Positions 37,521-47,938 of a stretch of DNA of 64,000 nt are shown in pieces. The notes below the pieces were generated by a model that made no database searches, was not told the origin of the DNA, and worked only from the letters and a program-made list of their open reading frames with translations. The DNA is from Bolinopsis microptera. Its lineage: Eukaryota; Ctenophora; Tentaculata; Lobata; Bolinopsidae. Location of the stretch: the NCBI RefSeq assembly GCF_026151205.1, contig NC_087081.1:15350340-15414339 (forward strand). The letters are read 5' to 3'. The position numbers and the translations under genes were made by a program. How positions within the stretch are numbered: the stretch's first letter is position 1; each line of letters begins with the position of its first letter.

Positions 37521-38133
37521 ATAGCCTGACTGACAATTTTCTCGACTGACTGACAATGTTTCTTCTTTTCCCCATTTAGAATACAAAGATTAGCACATTT
37601 TAGCTTATGATTAATATTATATTTTTACCTATAGTTTACCTAGATTAAGTCCGTATCATGGTATCAAGTACTGGTGGTCGGTTCTTCCGCCCTGTTGGAT
37701 ACATAATTGATAGCTTTGCTTGATATTGCTCTATAATTACATTTATATCTCTCCCGGCCATTGGTTCCGAGATTTGTTTGATCTTTGTTTTCTTGGGCGC
37801 CCTCCTTGAAGTCTTGTTGTTGTACATACATCTCCTGATTTATCCTGTATTTACCTGTTTTTTTTCATTTTCTGGCGTGAGCTGTCCGCCATGCTACGGT
37901 ACGAGAAACAGCGGCAGTGCAAGATCCGGTTCTAAGAGAGTTTTATGGTCGCGGAGAATCTCGCTAGGATACACTGCGTCGGTGGCAGAACTATTTAGGT
38001 TCATGACATCTAACGCCCGCCCAATCATGGCAGCCCCATGACAATAGGTTGATGTCCGACCCGTTGTCCTTGGCCTATCTCGAGTCGTTGGGTCTAGGCG
38101 GAAACGCCGAAAGGGATGATGTTACCTTCTTGA
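37521..38133. other. No gene recognised
   Basis: It follows the LINE fragment (short tgactgacaa repeats at 37524-37555). It may contain the retrotransposon's 3' end or another relic. The 87-codon frame 37778-38041 has no recognised domain. Confidence 0.35.
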
Positions 38134-38405
38134 CTTAGACGTAATGGTAATTTTTTCTCAAAATCCTTAAATAGATGGGTAACCCCTAATAATGTCTTTT
38201 CTAGCACTTTTAGATGTTGCAATGGTAGAGGTTGTCTCACTTGCTACAGTTTTAATCCTGTAAATACATTTAGGAGTTGTACTTTTAATAATGATTTTAT
38301 CTTTGGACATACAAATTTTATATGAAATTGTAAAACTAATAATGTTATTTATGTTATTACCTGTTCTACCTGTAAAAAAACAATATGTTGGAGAAACAAC
38401 TCAGG
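38134..38405 (+). pseudogene. Penelope-like element GIY-YIG endonuclease fragment
   Basis: One continuous frame with a single TGA stop at 38323. It has a Cys-rich lead (FRCCNGRGCLTC, about 38206-38250), then after the stop NVIYVITCSTCKKQYVGETT. This is the start of the GIY-YIG nuclease that closes Penelope-like reverse transcriptases: the two short strands with the conserved Tyr and Gly, with the CxxC typical of the group. The stop replaces a Cys or similar residue. The rest of the nuclease is cut off exactly where the (GGA)n array starts. Confidence 0.75.
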
Positions 38406-38912
38406 AGGAGGACTCAGGAGGTGGAGGAGGATGGGGAGGAGGACTAAGGACGAGGACGACTAGTGGAGGATTGAGGATTAGGACTGATGAGGAGGAGAAG
38501 GAGGATGACTTAGGAGTAGGAGGAGAAGGACTGAAGAGGAGGAGGAGGACTGATGGGGAGGAGGAGGAGGACTCCAGAGGAGGAGGACTTAGGAGGAGGA
38601 AGAGGAGGATGAGGAGGACTGAGGACGAAGACGAATAGTGGAGGACTGAGGATTAGGACTGATGAGGAGGAGAAGGAGGAGGACTTAGGAGTAGGAGAAG
38701 GAGGAGGAGGACTAAGGAGGACTGAGGAGGAGGAGACTGAGGAGGAGGAGGAGGACGACGATTGAGGAGGAGGAGAAGAAAGAGGACAAGGAGGAGGAGG
38801 ATGAGGATGAGGAGGAGAACGAGGAGAACGAGGAGGACTGGGGGAGGACTTGGGGAGGACTGAGGAGGAGGATAAGGAGCTAGGAGGAGGACTATGGACG
38901 AGGATGAGGACT
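38395..38912 (+). repeat. (GGA)n array with act/gactgagg interruptions
   Basis: Plus-strand purine array with interruptions such as gaggactgaggag. It is the reverse-complement type of the (TCC)n arrays at 49.5-57.6 kb and mirrors the array on the other side of the large inverted repeat. Open frames through it are meaningless. Confidence 0.95.
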
Positions 38913-39063
38913 GATCTGTTATCTCATTTATGTGACGGTGTTTGTTCTATTATTCAAGTAAATTCATTTTACGTTTTACGTCACGGCAAAGATTTTTGGT
39001 AAAAATTATATTTTTGAAATTTTTAAAAATTTACTTATTATCTAATAGATGTGGATACTGGCG

Positions 39064-39182
39064 GGGAGGTGATCATTGTTTGTTTACATTAATAGTGAGC
39101 ACATGTTAAGCAGGCTGAGGAGGTGATCATTGTTTGTTTACATTTTAGGTCGAGCACATGTTAAGCAGGCTGATGAGGTGAT
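39064..39182 (+). repeat. ~60-base tandem repeat, two copies
   Basis: The unit gaggtgatcattgtttgttt plus ..gagcacatgttaagcaggct is present twice, with a third partial start at 39174. Confidence 0.8.
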
Positions 39183-39303
39183 ACATATTTTGTATTATAG
39201 AAGGTTTGTAACACTTGTAACGCCTTCTTGTTACCCCCCTTTGAGGACCACGAATTATTTTCTGAACGAAAGCTCAAAAATAACCGAGAAATCGACCTTC
39301 TTA

Positions 39304-40544
39304 TTAACTCATTTTGATGACCGTTTCTAACCTTAAATTGCACGAAAAATCGATTTAGCTAGGTTTCAGAACCTATAAACACTTCCTTATCCCTCAAAAT
39401 TGATGTTTTATAGTTTAGAATGCGAGCAACAAGCAACATATATTTTGATCCTTCGGTTCTACAGCTCTTGACCTAGGGCTGAAACCGAAAGATCGAGGCA
39501 ATCCTAACCTTAACTGATCGAACTTGAGCGAAGAGCAGAGTACGACAAAACACAGCAGGTAAGCAACTCATTTTTGTGACTGTTCCTCACCTGTACAACG
39601 TTGCACGAGAAATCGATTAAAGTTGGTTTTACAGCCCAATAACGCTTCCTTTTTCCTCAAAATTGTTGTGTTACTCAAACAAAGAACATGTTGATTCTGC
39701 AACGAAAGAACAAGGAGATTGTCTCATTAACAACTCAAACAGGTTCTATCACAATTTTCAGAGCAGAGCACGATATAGCAAAAGTCAAAAGAAACACAAT
39801 AAAGGTATATAACAATCATAATAACAACTGAATTATATTTATTCGGACGACGGGCAGCCCTGATGTGCTCCGTGATTTCGACCAATTGTATTAGAGGTGT
39901 TCTGTCACGTGACGCTGATCCGTCCAATCACAACAGGAAGAGTGAGCAGAGGGACATTATATCGTATGTTTACATTTCTTATCTGTATTTGACCCTTTGT
40001 TCACATTGTTATCTCTGCCACAGGTTGGCAATTTCAAGGTGCTCTTATCTGCAGACTGCACCTCGGTACACACGCCATGATTACGTCATACAGAACTAGA
40101 AATTGTGTGAACCGTGATCATTACAATGTAACCGTGCCCACTGCCCATGTACAATGCAAACTGTTGGGGGGGGGGGGGGGGGGGGTGGGTTGGGGGTTGT
40201 TTATGATAGTCAAACAATCTTGATAGTGTGTCAAGGTCTCTCCTCCAACTGACCGCGGTGCTTATCGTCCAGTCAGGAACAGAATAATAACATAATTTTT
40301 TAGTTATAGTATGTCTCGGCTGAACTGCGGAGATAAGTACAGTTTGCTGTAATATGTACAGTTTGCTGTAATATGTGGTCGCGATTATCAACTCAGTGGA
40401 ATTCCAAATGATGAACTGTGCTTTAAGTTTACACCAACTGGAACCAAAGGAATATACCCATGAGTGCTCCCTAACTTAACTTGGACGGTAAGTGTTTGAC
40501 AGTAAAAACTAGGACACGATTTCTCTGACAAGAAATGTATGTTA
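39304..40544 (+). repeat. Outer inverted repeat, left arm
   Basis: Pairs with 47934-49166 in reverse complement over about 1.24 kb with few differences (taactcattttgatgaccg to acaagaaatgta). It contains a G run of 20 at 40166-40185, where the partner has 11. It also includes two copies of a ~110-base module containing ttgcacgaaaaatcgattta (39337-39356; 39603-39622). Short frames inside (39863, 40086, 40388) are mirrored in the other arm and are not supported as genes. Confidence 0.85.
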
Positions 40545-40811
40545 CAGGAGTAGGCACTTGCGGTGTACACAAGGACGAGCATGGTTGTACCCATAATTGA
40601 AGTACCAGTTCAACATGGTCCAGTTTATTTTCAACAGGTTAGACAAATAAATCAAAATATCAATTTGTGTGGTAAATAAGTTATTGACGTTTTAAATATG
40701 TAAACTTGGAATCAGTTTTAGAATTGTAATAAGAGTTTGTGTAACTTTAAATGTTGCACTTGCCCCCAAAGGCAAGTATGCGTTTATTTTGTGTGTGGGG
40801 TTTTTATTTAA

Positions 40812-40855
<44 letters not shown>

Positions 40856-42197
40856 CACCCTGATTTTTTTGTGAAACTTGGTTTCGAGATAGCAGTTGAC
40901 CAACAAACTAGGACCAGTGACCGAACTTTTGAGGGGGTCCCGGACCCCAACCGCCAAACGGTGCCCGCGGGGCAGCCACACCCATATTTGGTCCAAATTA
41001 GGCCCAATTTAGCCAAATACCCTGAACATGCACAAAATCCAGATTTGAGGTGCTCTACTTGTAGCTAGTGGTCCCCTGAACTCGTATATGAATTTTCATC
41101 AAGATTGGACAAAAAATGACTGAGCTATGAGCAAAAAACCATATGACCATATTTGGGCATACGCACCAAATTTGATCGAATTTGGCCCATAAATTGGTCA
41201 AATATCAATATTTTTGAATGAAACCAACTTTATATGAAAGGTAAGCCTATACTACACATTATCTATGATTATCAGCTCAGTATCTACCTAACTGTGGATT
41301 CTGTGTTCAAATAATCGCAAAAAAAGAACAAAATTGCCCATATCTCAGTTCGCGATATTTGCAAAACTGATTTTGCTCAAAACAATAGAACTCAATAGGG
41401 TTTCAATATTTTTACATGAAATTTTCAGAACCAACGTAGAATCGCATTTCGACCTTAAGTTTTGTATTGGAATTTTGAGTTAGGCCTTTAAAAAAATTTG
41501 GCGGCCAAATTCCAAAATTTGCAATGCGAAATTCAGAATTTGGCCGCCAAATTTTTTTAAAGGCCTAACTCAAAATTCCAATACAAAACTTAAGGTCGAA
41601 ATGCGATTCTACGTTGATTCTGAAAATTTCATGTAAAATATTGAAACCCTACTGAGTTCTATTGTTTTGAGCGAAATTAGTTTTGCAAATATCGCGTACT
41701 GAGATATGGACGATTTTGTTCATTTTTTGTGATTATTTGAACACAGAATCCACAGTTAGGTAGATACTGAGCTGATAATCATAGATAATGTGTAGTATAG
41801 GCTTACCTTTCATATAAAGTTGGTTTCATTCAAAAATATTGATATTTGACCAATTTATGGGCCAAATTCGATCAAATTTGGTGCGTATGCCCAAATATGG
41901 TCATATGGTTTTTTGCTCATAACTCAGTCATTTTTTGTCCAATCTTGATGAAAATTCATATACGAGTTCAGGGGACCACTAGCTGCAAGTAAAGCACCTA
42001 AAATCTGGATTTTGGGCATGTTCAGGGTATTTGGCTAAATTGGGCCTAATTTGGACCAAATATGGGCGTGGCTGCCCCGCGGGCACCGTTTGGCGGTTGG
42101 GGTCCGGGACCCCCTCAAAAGTTCGGTCACTGGTCCTAGTTTGTTGGTCAACTACTATCTCGAAACCAAGTTTCACAAAAAAATCAGGGTGAACACG
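40812..42197. mobile_element. Near-perfect palindrome next to a 42-base G tract
   Basis: (G)42 at 40812-40853 is followed by ttcaccctgatttttttgtg. Two arms of about 650 bases meet at a centre near 41520 (ggcggccaaattccaaa..tttggccgcc), and the right arm ends aaatcagggtgaac at 42195. The arms are almost identical. There is no transposase, and the frames at 40751, 40808, 41979 and 42051 are products of the mirrored sequence. The half copy at 29515-29928 has a C run at the same end. Class unknown. Confidence 0.8.
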
Positions 42198-42530
42198 GAA
42201 GTATTGGTAAAATTGATAACGGGTAATGAGTGCGCTGTTGCTATGGTTCGAGTTCAATGGACCTCTCTTTAGTTCGTTAACCAGCTACATTTTATTTCGG
42301 TTCATGGGTCAGAGCTTTGCTGTACGCTATTAAAATTTCTATTTAAAATCTACTTGTACTGAATGAAACCGGCAGATATTTTAGCTTGTACCGTACACTT
42401 TTGTGTCGTTTTTTCCTCCTCAGTCCCCCTCCTCCTCCACGTAAGAGTCTAGTTGTGTGTAGAGTGATTAATCATCGTCCGGTTAGTTAAGAATAAGCGG
42501 AATAAAAAGCGAATTAAATTTCAGGAGATT
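42198..42530. other. No gene recognised
   Basis: Short spacer with a small pyrimidine stretch (tttcctcctcagtccccctc, 42412-42431). Confidence 0.4.
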
Positions 42531-42605
42531 TTGTTCCGGTCCCGGTCCTGGCCGGGATTTTGTTTTTAGCCGGGATTTTAGCCGGGATTTTTCCAAATTA
42601 AAGTC
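42531..42605. repeat. Subterminal GC-rich repeat (agccgggatttt)
   Basis: ccggtcccggtcctggccgg followed by three agccgggattt units. Similar words fill 47518-47668. Such repeats are common near the ends of hAT transposons, which agrees with the transposase fragment beside it. Confidence 0.55.
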
Positions 42606-42977
42606 GGTTTTTGAGCGTATATTTGAGCCCAAATTTCACGAACTTGTGAACATTTTCCGAAAAGTTTTACTACAACAGTGCTCTACAGTGCTTCTTAATA
42701 GTTAGATCATTTCACTTTCTCGTCGCCAAAAAATTATTGAAAATTCAACTTTCAACTTGTCTTATGTGAAATGTTTATGTTACATGATCAAAATTCTATG
42801 AATTTTGATCAATGGTAGTTGGCAAATTTCAAGTCAAACAAAATTTACTAAAGTTCAAAATTAATTATATGTAAAATAAAACTTTTCGTTTCATTGTTCA
42901 ACTGTTCACTTCATGCAATGAGTAACAAATTATAAAATGTTAGAAGAAAGCTGAAGTCCGAACAAACTTAGAAATAC

Positions 42978-43263
42978 TCAAGAGTCAGGGGCCTCGCCCT
43001 CATCAGCTTCTTCATCTGATGAAATAACTATGTCCACATTGATTTCGTCATCAGGCTCATTTCCGGAGAAAGTTGCTGGAAGCTCGTTACAAGTGCTGTT
43101 AGGGGCCACAAAATTCTCGGGTACCTCCTTCACATCCTCCTTTGAGGCTACACAAAGTGCTCTCAAATTTTAATTCAGGAATTTATTACTCTCGAGGTTT
43201 TCTGGTTTCAGAGACAAAAGTTTTGTGTTAACCGTGTTTCCTGCCACTGAAAACAGTCGTTCG
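42978..43263 (-). pseudogene. hAT transposase C-terminal (dimerisation) fragment
   Basis: The minus strand encodes VERLFSVAGNTVNTKLLSLK followed by PENLESNKFLN, one in-frame TAA (43170), and NLRAL. This is the hATC dimerisation motif ((S/V)ERLFS.AG....R..L.PEN.E...F...NL). An acidic tail follows (SSDEEADEGEAPDS, stop at 42978). Everything upstream of the motif is replaced by an AGAG microsatellite at 43262. The subterminal repeats at 42531-42605 lie on its 3' side, and those at 47518-47668 could be the far end of the same element, now split by insertions. Confidence 0.8.
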
Positions 43264-43307
43264 ACAGAGATAAAGAGAGAGATAGAGAGAGAGATATAGA
43301 GAGAGAT

Positions 43308-43356
<49 letters not shown>

Positions 43357-43363
43357 TAGAGAA
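43262..43363. repeat. (GAGATA/GA)n microsatellite
   Basis: About 100 bases of agagagata-type repeat, interrupting the hAT transposase. Confidence 0.95.
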
Positions 43364-46300
43364 AGGTGATGTGGATTATATCCACCAGCGTGCGCTTTTT
43401 CGCATAGCGGGCTCTCACCAGCCCGCTGTCAAAGGGCCCGATATCTCTACAGCCCGCTCATGATATAGCCCGCTAACAAGTGACATTTAATTTGACCAGT
43501 AGCAATATATAGTAAGGGGAAAAGTGGTCGATTTAAGGGTTCCGTTGGATTTGAATGTTCACAAGGATTTCTCAACGGAATATGGTAGTTAGGACCCCTA
43601 CGAACATAATTAGACTTGTTGCCAATTTTGTATCTCAACAGAAACACCACTTTTACCACTTTTTACCACCTTTGTACCACTTTTCTGGTTTGCCAAATAT
43701 CTTTAGTTGTGAACGTCGTAGAAGGCTGAAAATTAACCTAGAATGTTTATCTTATCAAGGAGTAAAACTTTTGTATGAAAAGTTTTTACATCGGACAATC
43801 AGCTAATTGGATAATTACCAATTAGTTAATCACCAAAAAAAGTGAAAATTTTTTATTGGCTTAAAATGATTGAAATCGTTTGAAACACGGAGAAATGTAG
43901 TTTTTAGAAAAACTTCAAAAATTTTTCACTTAAAATTTTTTTTCGAGACTTGAAAAAAAGTTTGAAAATTTGAAAATATTTTTTTCCGCCAAAAGTGATC
44001 GAATTGCATGAAACGTGGATAAAAATGCCTTGCAGAAAAATTTCGAAGATTTTTAGATTGAGGAATACTAAAATCATCAATATTTGAAGTTGGAGTTCAG
44101 TAAATCTCGACATATTTTAGTAATTAGGAATAGCTTAGCGGAAAGGGCTGGACCTGAAAAAGGTTAACCACACAATATTAGAGTTTCGTAACTAATTACA
44201 ATACAGCTTTATCAAATTCCACATAAAGAAACAGCACAAAAGGACCATTTAAGATCGAACCGATTTTACCTGCTGTACTATCATTTTATTGATTTCAATG
44301 ATCAAAACCTCTGTCAATCTTGCCAATCTATACCGGGTATCTGAATGTACCGGACCTCTTATTTACCTCTATAATTAGACCCAGTTGTGCAAGAAATGCG
44401 ATTTCTCACAGGGGTTTCTTTAAACTGTGCACTTTTTGTCACTCTCGCAACTCGCAAGAGGCCTGGTATTATAGGGGGGTATAGGAAGCGAGTGTAAATA
44501 TACCTTCCATCATCCATTGTGGCTTTTTTGTATTGTGAATGCGCATGCCGCTTCGTTTGCTATGCCATATACCTCGAATAACCCCCATATGTCATTGCCA
44601 GGGTCGGGATAGAGCTGGAGATAGCATTGAAAAGTTGCTAGAAATAGCTAGATTTAGAGTAAACTGGTGGTAGCTGGGTGGTGCTAGCATGGATGTAGCA
44701 GAACGTAGCTACACGGGGTTTCATTGGAGTTGGTTAATTTTAATGGCCAAAGAGTGCCGGAACTAAAGTTACTTAAGATTGCAGTTTAGGGCAGTGTAAA
44801 CCACGGTGTAGTCAGGGACACAGAGCTACAGTGCAGGAGTACTGCAATAGAACAGTGCAAGTGATACAGTCTGCAACAGTAAAACGCCGACGAAGCTAGA
44901 CTTAGAGTGAACTGATGGAAGCTGGGTGGTGCTAAAATGGAGGTAGCAGACGTACTACATGATGAAAACAGGAAAACTAAGGCTGGTTGAGACCTAAAAA
45001 GATGTGAATCTGTCCTGATAGATCCAGTGAAGAGCGAGTAGCGAAGAGTTTGATCACTAACCTAAAGCTCTAAAGAAGAAGAGGGCTAAAGAGACTCACT
45101 TTGATCAATAAATCCGGTACGGCAAGGTCTGTAGCCTTGATAAGAAGATACCATGAAGTAATTCATGCAGAAAGTCGATTTATATAAAGGGTTTCGTTGG
45201 ATCTAAAAAGGGTGGGTCAGTCTCTCTGTTTTCATAAGATTCTGATGAAATGCTCTTAAGCTCAGGACGGTGATCTTAATAGGTCGGATAGCTGTATCTG
45301 GTTGCTTCCAGCCCACCCTTGTCGCTTGAAAATAAGTTCTCACCCCACCTCTTCCAAAAATACAGTTACCAGAGCAGGAAACTCTTCTTCCTCCTCTTCT
45401 TTCAACACTAACACAATCAGGTTCCAGCTACTCTCCTCCTCTGCAGCCACAATCTTATCTCCTTCTTCGGAGTTTTACTGTTGCAGACTGTATCACTTGC
45501 ACTGTTCTTTTGCAGTACTCCTGCACTGTAGCTCTGTGTCCCTGACTACACCGTGGTTTACACTGCCCCTAAACTGCAATCTTAAGTAACTTTAGTTCCG
45601 GCCACTCTTTGGCCATTAAAATAACCAACTCCAATGAAACCCCGTGTAGCTACGTTCTGCTAACATCCATGCTAGCACCACCCAGCTACCACCAGTTTAC
45701 TCTAAATCTAGCTATTTCTAGCAACTTTTCAATGCTATCTCCAGCTCTATCCCGACCCTGGCAATGACATATGGGGTTATTCGAGGTATATGGCATAGCA
45801 AACGAAGCGGCATGCGCATTCACAATACAAAAAAGCCACAATGGATGATGGAAGGTATATTTACACTCGTTTCCTATACCCCCCCCCCCCCTATAATACC
45901 AGGCCTCTTGCCGAGTTGCGAGAGTGACAAAAAGTGCACAGTTTAAAGAAACCCCTGTGAGAAATCGCATTTCTTGCACAACTGGGTCTAATTATAGAGG
46001 TAAATAAGAGGTCCGGTACATTCAGATACCCGGTATAGATTGGCAAGATTGACAGAGGTTTTGATCATTGAAATCAATAAAATGATAGTACAGCAGGTAA
46101 AATCGGTTCGATCCTTAAATGGTCCTTTTGTGCTGTTTCTTTATGTGGAATTTGATAAAGCTGTATTGTAATTAGTTACGAAACTCTAATATTGTGTGGT
46201 TAACCTTTTTCAGGTCCAGCCCTTTCCGCTAAGCTATTCCTAAAATATGTCGAGATTTACTGAACTCCAACTTCAAATATTGATGATTTTAGTATTCCTC

Positions 46301-47304
46301 AATCTAAAAATCTTCGAAATTTTTCTGCAAGGCATTTTTATCCACGTTTCATGCAATTCGATCACTTTTGGCGGAAAAAAAATATTTTCAAATTTTCAAA
46401 CTTTTTTTTCAAGTCTCGAAAAAAAATTTTAAGTGAAAAATTTTTGAAGTTTTTCTAAAAACTACATTTCTCCGTGTTTCAAACGATTTCAATCATTTTA
46501 AGCCAATAAAAAATTTTCACTTTTTTTGGTGATTAACTAATTGGTAATTATCCAATTAGCTGATTGTCCGATGTAAAAACTTTTCATACAAAAGTTTTAC
46601 TCCTTGATAAGATAAACATTCTAGGTTAATTTTCAGCCTTCTACGACGTTCACAACTAAAGATATTTGGCAAACCAGAAAAGTGGTACAAAGGTGGTAAA
46701 AAGTGGTAAAAGTGGTGTTTCTGTTGAGATACAAAATTGGCAACAAGTCTAATTATGTTCGTAGGGGTCCTAACTACCATATTCCGTTGAGAAATCCTTG
46801 TGAACATTCGAATCCAACGGAATGCCACTTTTCCCCTTACTAATAGCCCGGAGTTCTCTAAAATATTTTCAGTTTCTGTATCGTCTCCATGTGAAATTCC
46901 TTATTACACTGACTATATTATATACATTTTATTTTTGTGTCCGGTAGGGCTGCTCAAGCAGCTCGTGAGCAGATGACATGATACTTTGATATATATCAAA
47001 GTTATTATAACACACTACATAATACACATCAGCACTATAATCCCCCTATATTATTGATATTCATCGTCACTGACATTACATTCATTATTCCCACGGCCCA
47101 GGAATGCAGTGCATCTCCAGCCCCTATATACGACACAGCCCTTTATGATTGGCTTACATTGAACACGTGACGTGTTACCATGGTTACAACAATTAGTGGC
47201 GACCTTTTCTATAGTTGACTTTTATAGTACAAGCTCCATTGTTTATTTATAAAATTATATATTAACTGTAATACGCCCGCTGGTGGATATAATCCACATC
47301 ACCT
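43364..47304. mobile_element. Foldback element E with long inner palindrome
   Basis: The ends share an inverted repeat (aggtgatgtggattatatcc at 43362-43381, complement at 47285-47304). Inside, long arms 43505-44893 and 45480-46845 pair almost throughout, and about 590 bases of unique DNA separate them. One arm has 6 G at 44473-44478 where the other has 13 C at 45879-45891. No transposase is found; the frames at 43555/46556, 43904/46247, 45302, 45686 and 45764 are mirrored or low-complexity and not supported. Confidence 0.65.
46983..47002. repeat. Perfect 20-base palindrome
   Basis: actttgatatatatcaaagt is a perfect inverted repeat in the right part of element E, without a counterpart in the left arm. 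Confidence 0.7.
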
Positions 47305-47465
47305 CGACCCGCGGGCGGAAAAATCGTATAGCACTCGGGCCCGATGGGCCCTCCGTGCTATACGAAAAATATGTCCTCCTCGGGCTAGCGCCCTCGGGGA
47401 CATATGAAATATTGCACGCGCGTGCGCAAGCAATATTTTGTTCAGCCCGCGAGTCTCCGGTGATA
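47298..47465. mobile_element. Multi-hairpin (cloverleaf-like) element 1
   Basis: A closing stem (atcacc..gacccgcgggc at 47298-47316 with gcccgcgagtc..ggtgat at 47443-47464) encloses three GC-rich hairpins in a row: 47324-47365 (tcgtatagcac..gtgctatacga), 47369-47405 (atatgtcc..ggacatat) and 47408-47437 (aatattgc..gcaatatt). The same layout recurs with different sequence at 60213-60394. Confidence 0.65.
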
Positions 47466-47517
47466 TGTATATATATAACACTGTTTCATTTTAACTGAGA
47501 TTGAGAAATATTGGAAA

Positions 47518-47668
47518 AAATCCCGGTCCCGGTCCCGGCCGGGATGAGGCTAATCCCGGTCCCGGCCGGGTTTTCATTTCGATCCCGGTCCCGGTCCCGG
47601 TCCCCGGCCTGGATGAAGGTCATCCCGGCCCGGTCCCGGCCGGGACTAAATTTCGATCCCGGTCGACC
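47518..47668. repeat. cccggt/ccggcc-rich repeat
   Basis: Many copies of atcccggtcccggccggg-like words with short AT-rich spacers (ttttcatttcg, actaaatttcg). It may be the second subterminal region of the hAT element whose transposase end is at 42978-43263. All three frames stay open by composition only. Confidence 0.6.
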
Positions 47669-47819
47669 ACTGGTGTGTGGCCAACTGGTCAATTTGAACC
47701 CTGTTTTTTTAAGGGAGGTGGACAACGATTTTTTTTAAATGACCAGGGCTACTTGAATAAATAAAAAATTATGTTATTATTCTGTTCCTGACTGGACGAT
47801 AAACACCACAGTCAGTTGG

Positions 47820-47938
47820 AGGTATATTTTATTTAAACCTGCTAATTGCAGGTATATTTTATTTAAACCTGCTAATTGCAGGTATATTTTATTTAAACCT
47901 GCTAATTGCAGGTATATTTTATTTAAACCTGCTAACAT
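47820..47938 (+). repeat. 30-base tandem repeat, four copies
   Basis: Unit aggtatattttatttaaacc + tgctaattgc is repeated almost perfectly four times, next to the inner end of the outer inverted repeat's right arm. Confidence 0.95.

Noticed and set aside
40751-42272. Frames on both strands giving the same ~90-residue protein
   Set aside because: They come from the two mirror arms of one palindrome, so the apparent conservation is a copy effect.
43555-46828. Mirrored frames such as those at 43555 and 46556
   Set aside because: Same reason: the arms of element E. They have no domains and stop codons are only absent by chance.
47167-47185. X-box at gttaccatggttac
   Set aside because: The right half reads GGTTAC instead of RRNAAC; it is only a palindrome of the left half.
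47299-47481. Small frames over the multi-hairpin element
   Set aside because: They translate the hairpins themselves (Arg/Ala/His-rich) and have no support as proteins.
47820-47938. CRISPR-like or satellite array
   Set aside because: 30-base units are directly contiguous with no spacers and only four copies; a simple tandem repeat in a eukaryotic genome.
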